From Gaiellasilicea sp963794385 (GTDB lineage Bacteria; Actinomycetota; Thermoleophilia; Gaiellales; Gaiellaceae), in NCBI GenBank assembly GCA_963794385.1, contig CAWCDT010000019.1:17609-81608 (forward strand): DNA of 64,000 nt, in the 5' to 3' direction. Shown here in pieces: positions 60,494-64,000 of the stretch. The translations under genes were made by a program, and so were the position numbers. The notes beneath the pieces are model-generated. The model made no database searches. It had not been told where the DNA came from and was given only the letters and a program-made list of their open reading frames with translations. Every line of letters begins with the position of its first letter. The stretch's first letter is position 1.

Positions 60494-60514
60494 ATCTGAT
60501 TTATCTGATACGAT
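60494..60514 (+). promoter_or_regulatory. Toxin-antitoxin promoter/operator
   Basis: ATCTGAT is repeated at 60494-60500 and 60503-60509, running into a -10-like TACGAT (60509-60514) six nt before the antitoxin GTG. The repeat is a candidate autoregulatory site for the antitoxin; the short distance implies a leaderless mRNA. It lies in the 94-bp gap between the divergent kinase gene and the antitoxin. Confidence 0.55.
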
Positions 60515-60520
60515 CGCACC

Positions 60521-60778
60521 GTGGCGAGGCTGACGGCGACGGAAGCGGCACGGAACTTCTCTGACGTCCTGAACCGTGTTGCGGCGGGCGAGGAGATCGA
60601 GATCATCCGGAATGGGGCGACCGTCGCGCTGCTCGGCCCGCCCCGGCATCGCCTGCTCTCGCCTGAGGCGTTCCGCGAGCTGCTCGAGTCGGCGCCGCCG
60701 ATCGACGAGGAGTTCGCCGCCGACCTCCGCCGCGTCCGCACAGAAGCCGGAACGCCGGAGAGTCCGTGGCCGTCCTGA
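60521..60778 (+). CDS. Phd/VapB-type antitoxin
   Basis: 85 residues. The N-terminal DNA-binding fold of the PhdYeFM type is MARLTATEAARNFSDVLNRV, followed by AAGEEIEIIRNGATVALLGP. The C-terminal toxin-binding tail (IDEEFAADLRRVRTEAGTPE) is acidic and extended. The stop overlaps the toxin start (13 bp). It neutralises the PIN toxin and probably represses the operon. Confidence 0.88.
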   Translation: MARLTATEAARNFSDVLNRVAAGEEIEIIRNGATVALLGPPRHRLLSPEAFRELLESAPPIDEEFAADLRRVRTEAGTPESPWPS

Positions 60779-61164
60779 TCGACACCGATCTTCTCGTCGA
60801 CTGGGAACGAGGCAGGCCGGACGACTTGCAGTCGTTCCTCGGCAATGAGGAGGGCGCGATCAGCGTGATCACCGTGAGCGAGCTTCTGCACGGGGTGCAC
60901 CGTGCACGGGGCGGCAGGCGCGTCCGCCGACAGGCGTTCGTCGAGCACATCATCAAGGGGTTCGAGCCCATCCCGATCACGGAGGCGGTCGCTCGCGTTC
61001 ATGCAGAGATCTGGGCCGGTCTGAGCCGGAGCGGCGTGACGATCGGCGCCCACGATCTCTGGATCGGCGCGACCGCGCTCGCCTACGGGTTGGGGGTCGC
61101 GACACGAAATACGGGCGACTTCAGGCGCATCCCCGGGCTGCGCGTGCTGGCGCCGTCTGCCTGA
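60766..61164 (+). CDS. vapC: VapC-type PIN-domain toxin
   Basis: 132 residues. The PIN nuclease acidic residues are in VLIDTDLLVDWERGRPDD (first Asp), ISVITVSELLHGVHRARGG (Glu) and VTIGAHDLWIGATALAYGLG (Asp), with the closing RNTGDFRRIPGLRVLAP. Site-specific RNase, commonly of tRNA or rRNA. Coupled to the antitoxin by overlap. The pair splits an array of solute-binding-protein genes and may stabilise the locus (inference). Confidence 0.92.
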   Translation: MAVLIDTDLLVDWERGRPDDLQSFLGNEEGAISVITVSELLHGVHRARGGRRVRRQAFVEHIIKGFEPIPITEAVARVHAEIWAGLSRSGVTIGAHDLWIGATALAYGLGVATRNTGDFRRIPGLRVLAPSA

Positions 61165-61167
61165 TCT

Positions 61168-62790
61168 CTAGCGCGCGAGCCACCAGTCCTCCACGTTCCA
61201 AAACAGGTTCTCGGGCGAGCGGACGACATTCCGGATCGTCGTCCTGTATGCCAGGACGTTCGGCACCTGGTAGAGCGGGATCACCGGCACGTCCCGCGCC
61301 AGCAGCCGGTCGGCGCGGTTGAGGACGCGACTACGCTCGTCCGATTCGAGGATCCGGTCGGTCTGGGCTAGCTCCCTCGTCGTGAGCCGCTGGCAGTAGC
61401 CGCTGTAGTTCTGGAAGCCGTCGCAGACGAAGAGCCCCACTCTCCCGCCGCCGTCCTGGTCGCCGAACCACGAGAAAGAGGCAAGGTCGAAGCTGCCGCT
61501 CGGGAGCAGCTGGGTAAAGAGTGCGGCGGCCTGTGTGTAGCTGAGCTCGACTTCGACCCCTGCCCGCCGAAGCTGGGCCTGGATGAGCTTGATCGTGCGC
61601 TCACGGAGCCTCGCGCCCGCGGTCGTGACGAGGCCCAGCTCGAGCCGTCTGCCGTCGCAGACGTAGATGGTGTCCGGCCCACTCCGGCAGCCTGCTTGCT
61701 CGAGCAAGCGTCGCGACTCGTCCGGGCGGTAGCGGTAGATGTTCCAATTCGGCCGGTAGGACGCGTGGTCGCCCAGGAAGACGGCGCTGTCGCTCGGCCG
61801 GTACCGCGGGTCGAGCTCGCCGAAGAGCTCCCTGACGATCTCGACCCGGTCGATCCCGTACGCGAGCGCCTGACGGACGAGCTTCTTCTTGAGCGCTGGA
61901 TGCCCGCCGGGGGCGATCCGGATATCGAGATGCTCCCAGCCGTTCGTCATCGCCGGGACGACGCTGATCCCCGGCATGCGCCGGAGCTCGGGGACGATCT
62001 CGGTGTCCCTGGCCTCGGCGAAGTCGCTCTCGCCCGTGCGGAGCCATTCGAGTACCTGCGCCGGAGCCGGCGCTCCACCCCGGTCCTGGAACCTGATCAC
62101 GACTCGGTCCAGATGCGAGACGTGTGGCCCCCAGTAGTCGCGGTTCCGGACCAGCGTGAGCTGCTTGCCGCGGTCCCACGCCTCGACGAGGAACGGGCCG
62201 CTGCCGATCGGCGCGCCCGTCTTGGGGTTGACCATGCGATCGCCCCAGACGGTTTCGAGGTTCTCGCCGCGGAGCGCGTGCCACGGCAGCACGGTCCAGA
62301 AGAGACCTCGCCAGCCGGCGACCCGGGACCGAAGGACGACGCGGACGGTCTTCGGGTCGAGGGCGCGGATCGATTGCACCATGCCGTGGCGCCTGTAGCC
62401 GATGTGATCCGGGGCGAGCAGCTTCAGGAAGGCGGCATGGGTGAAGATGAAATCCCGAGCGGTGACGGGGACACCGTCGCTCCAGCGCGCTTCGGGACGA
62501 ATGCGGTAGGTGAGCGTGAAGGGCGGCTTCGTCGTATAGACGACGCCCGAGACGAGCCTCGGCTTCAACGTCAGGTCGGGGGCGAGCGCAAACGCCGGTG
62601 TGAGCACCTTCTGGTTGACGGGCTCGTATCCGCACACGAGCGGATTCAGGCAGGCGGGCTCTGCGGTGGGCCCGAACACGACTGTGCCGCCGCGCCGCGG
62701 CGCCTCCGCGTCGGGCGCACCGGCCGCGCCCGGGACGGCGACCAGCAGCGCGGCGGCGAGCGCGGCCGCTAGCGACCCTGCGCGAGCCAC
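61168..62790 (-). CDS. Family-5 extracellular solute-binding protein 2
   Basis: 540 residues, intact. Signal peptide VARAGSLAAALAAALLVAVP, a start GGTVVFGPTAEPACLNPLVC, then PFTLTYRIRPEARWSDGVPV, KTGAPIGSGPFLVEAWDRG, APGGHPALKKKLVRQALAYG and the C-terminal VIPLYQVPNVLAYRTTIRNV with ENLFWNVEDWWLAR. It is clearly paralogous to proteins 1 and 3 along its length. It lacks a lipobox, so is released or held by other means. The GTG start at 62790 overlaps the stop of protein 3 by 22 bp. It converges on the toxin gene. Confidence 0.9.
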   Translation of the reverse strand: MARAGSLAAALAAALLVAVPGAAGAPDAEAPRRGGTVVFGPTAEPACLNPLVCGYEPVNQKVLTPAFALAPDLTLKPRLVSGVVYTTKPPFTLTYRIRPEARWSDGVPVTARDFIFTHAAFLKLLAPDHIGYRRHGMVQSIRALDPKTVRVVLRSRVAGWRGLFWTVLPWHALRGENLETVWGDRMVNPKTGAPIGSGPFLVEAWDRGKQLTLVRNRDYWGPHVSHLDRVVIRFQDRGGAPAPAQVLEWLRTGESDFAEARDTEIVPELRRMPGISVVPAMTNGWEHLDIRIAPGGHPALKKKLVRQALAYGIDRVEIVRELFGELDPRYRPSDSAVFLGDHASYRPNWNIYRYRPDESRRLLEQAGCRSGPDTIYVCDGRRLELGLVTTAGARLRERTIKLIQAQLRRAGVEVELSYTQAAALFTQLLPSGSFDLASFSWFGDQDGGGRVGLFVCDGFQNYSGYCQRLTTRELAQTDRILESDERSRVLNRADRLLARDVPVIPLYQVPNVLAYRTTIRNVVRSPENLFWNVEDWWLAR

Positions 62791-64000
62791 CAGTTCTCCG
62801 CATTTGCGAACGGATCCAACGAGCGTGCCTCGAGGCTCACGTTCCGGAGCGACGTCGTAAACGCGGCGACGAGGGGCCGCTCGACGAGCGGGATGACGGG
62901 CACGTCCCTTGCGAGCCCCGAGTCGCCCGTGTTCAGTACGCGCGCCAGCTTGGCTTCGTCGAGGATGCGCCTGGCCTGGTCGAGCTCGCGCGTGACGAGC
63001 CGCTGGCAGTAGCCCGAGTAGTTTCTGATCTCGCCACATCGGTAGCTGATCGCCGATGAGGCAGGGGCGTCCGGGGTCGTCTTCACGAGCGAGAATAGGA
63101 TGAGATCGAACTCTCCCCGGCCCGCAAGCGCCGCCGGGAGGATCTGGCCGAAGAACGCATTTCGTGTCGCGTACACGGGCGTGACCTCGATGCCGGCCTG
63201 CCTGAGCTGCTGCTGGGCGAGCTGGAGCGTCCGCACGCGGAGCGGATCGTCGACAGTCGTCACGAAGCGAAACGACAGCCGCTCGCCGGCGCAGTCGTAG
63301 ATGCCGTCGGAGCCCGGGCGGCACCCGGCTCGCTCGAGCAGCCGCCGTGCTTCGGCGGGACGGTAGCGATACGCCCCCCAGTTCGGCCGATAGTGGATGC
63401 TGGCGGAAGAAAACACGGCGCTGTCGCTCGGTGGATAGCGCGCGTGGATGGCGCCGTAGAGGTCTCGCGCGATTGCGACGCGGTCGATGCCGTAGGCGAG
63501 CGCCCGCCGCACGGCCTTCTGCTTGAGCGCCGGGTGCCCACCGTGTCCGATACGGAGCTCGAAGTGCTCCCACACGTGGCCGGGTTCCGTAAGCACCCGC
63601 ACAGCGGGAATGCGGCGCAGCGCCTGCACGTCCTGCCCGGATGCCGGCGGGAGAGCCACGAGATCGAGCTCCCTTTGCCGCAGCAGCTGGATCGCTTCGG
63701 AGCCGAGGTTGGCGCACTCCCGGCAGAAGCGAAGGACGATGCGGCCGAGGTACGCAGGGTGAGATCCCCAGTAGGCCGGGTTCCGGACGAACGTGACGGC
63801 GCGTCCGCGCTCCCAGCCTTGGACGAGAAACGGTCCGCTGCCGATCGGCGCTCCGGTCTTCGGGTTGTGAATGCTGTCGAGCCAGACCGTGGAGAAATCC
63901 TCTCCCCGCAGCACATGGCGTGGGAGGACATGCTGGAACAGCCCCCGCCAGAGCGCGAATCTCTGACGGAGCACGACCTCGACCGTTTTCGCGTCGACGG
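62769..64000 (-). CDS. Family-5 extracellular solute-binding protein 3 (5' truncated by window edge)
   Basis: The 410 C-terminal residues are visible; the signal peptide and first lobe lie beyond 64000. Landmarks are DAKTVEVVLRQRFALWRGLF at the edge, KTGAPIGSGPFLVQGWERG, GHGGHPALKQKAVRRALAYG and the end VIPLVERPLVAAFTTSLRNV with DPFANAENWWLAQGR. It has an unusual cysteine pair in VLRFCRECANLGSEA, absent from the other two. The array may continue beyond the window. Confidence 0.9.
   Translation of the reverse strand, partial: VDAKTVEVVLRQRFALWRGLFQHVLPRHVLRGEDFSTVWLDSIHNPKTGAPIGSGPFLVQGWERGRAVTFVRNPAYWGSHPAYLGRIVLRFCRECANLGSEAIQLLRQRELDLVALPPASGQDVQALRRIPAVRVLTEPGHVWEHFELRIGHGGHPALKQKAVRRALAYGIDRVAIARDLYGAIHARYPPSDSAVFSSASIHYRPNWGAYRYRPAEARRLLERAGCRPGSDGIYDCAGERLSFRFVTTVDDPLRVRTLQLAQQQLRQAGIEVTPVYATRNAFFGQILPAALAGRGEFDLILFSLVKTTPDAPASSAISYRCGEIRNYSGYCQRLVTRELDQARRILDEAKLARVLNTGDSGLARDVPVIPLVERPLVAAFTTSLRNVSLEARSLDPFANAENWWLAQGR

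Overview
The window is GC-rich (about 70%) DNA with many GTG starts, 4-bp ATGA/GTGA gene overlaps, several apparently leaderless promoters, a DipZ-type CcdA-thioredoxin fusion, PAC2, a CtaA of the IEFGNR type and a SARP (BTAD) regulator. Together these suggest an actinobacterium, most likely of the Thermoleophilia type (inference; no rRNA is present). About 9.1-47 kb reads cleanly apart from the LanC pair. Positions 1-9,067 and several spots in 47.5-57.8 kb carry frequent single-base frameshifts inside otherwise well-conserved proteins. I read these as sequence errors rather than decay, and give full gene spans with the shifts noted.

Region by region: (1) 1-9,067, an efflux island: HME-RND pump, MacAB-like adaptor/ATPase/permease, a two-component system and a PepSY protein, linked by a shared TCTCAT-type direct repeat at three promoters. 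(2) 9.1-15.0 kb, housekeeping: zinc-ribbon protein, O-antigen-ligase-like protein, methyltransferase, AlkA-like glycosylase, cNMP-binding protein, proC, pgl, a secreted protein. (3) 15.0-25.9 kb, a redox/selenium-flavoured stretch: a DCC-family thiol oxidoreductase whose first CxxC cysteine is an in-frame TGA (selenoprotein candidate), helicase, DipZ-like protein, aldo/keto reductase, PAC2, ctaA, selD with a hairpin-rich leader, SDR, thioredoxin-like lipoprotein. (4) 25.9-27.8 kb, an XRE-TPR regulator followed by a 33-residue exported-peptide gene, with a divergent stand-alone small RNA that has its own promoter and terminator. This looks like an RRNPP/arbitrium-type signalling cassette. (5) 27.8-35.5 kb, TetR/MFS pair and an acyl-CoA synthetase, SDR, two tandem LanC-like genes, and a hotdog protein. 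(6) 35.5-46 kb, nadE, ArsR/SRPBCC pair, Nudix, Mug-type glycosylase, saccharopine-dehydrogenase-like protein, and an OsmC/PLP enzyme/M20/epimerase chain with non-canonical start codons; SIS and M16 proteins. (7) 46.2-53.7 kb, cell-envelope genes: D,D-carboxypeptidase, L,D-transpeptidase, PGM1-type ATP-grasp ligase, serine hydrolase, then a MarR-controlled DrrAB-type ABC exporter and a secreted HEAYH protein. (8) 53.7-64 kb, a signalling block: zinc-finger anti-sigma-like protein, SARP-cyclase-ATPase regulator, a membrane Ser/Thr kinase with a beta-propeller ectodomain, three family-5 solute-binding proteins without permeases, and a VapBC-type toxin-antitoxin pair.

The strongest candidates for something undescribed are the regulator/peptide/small-RNA cassette (25,888-27,740), the TGA-containing DCC protein with a SECIS-like hairpin (14,997-15,284), and the kinase plus solute-binding-protein array (56,892-64,000).
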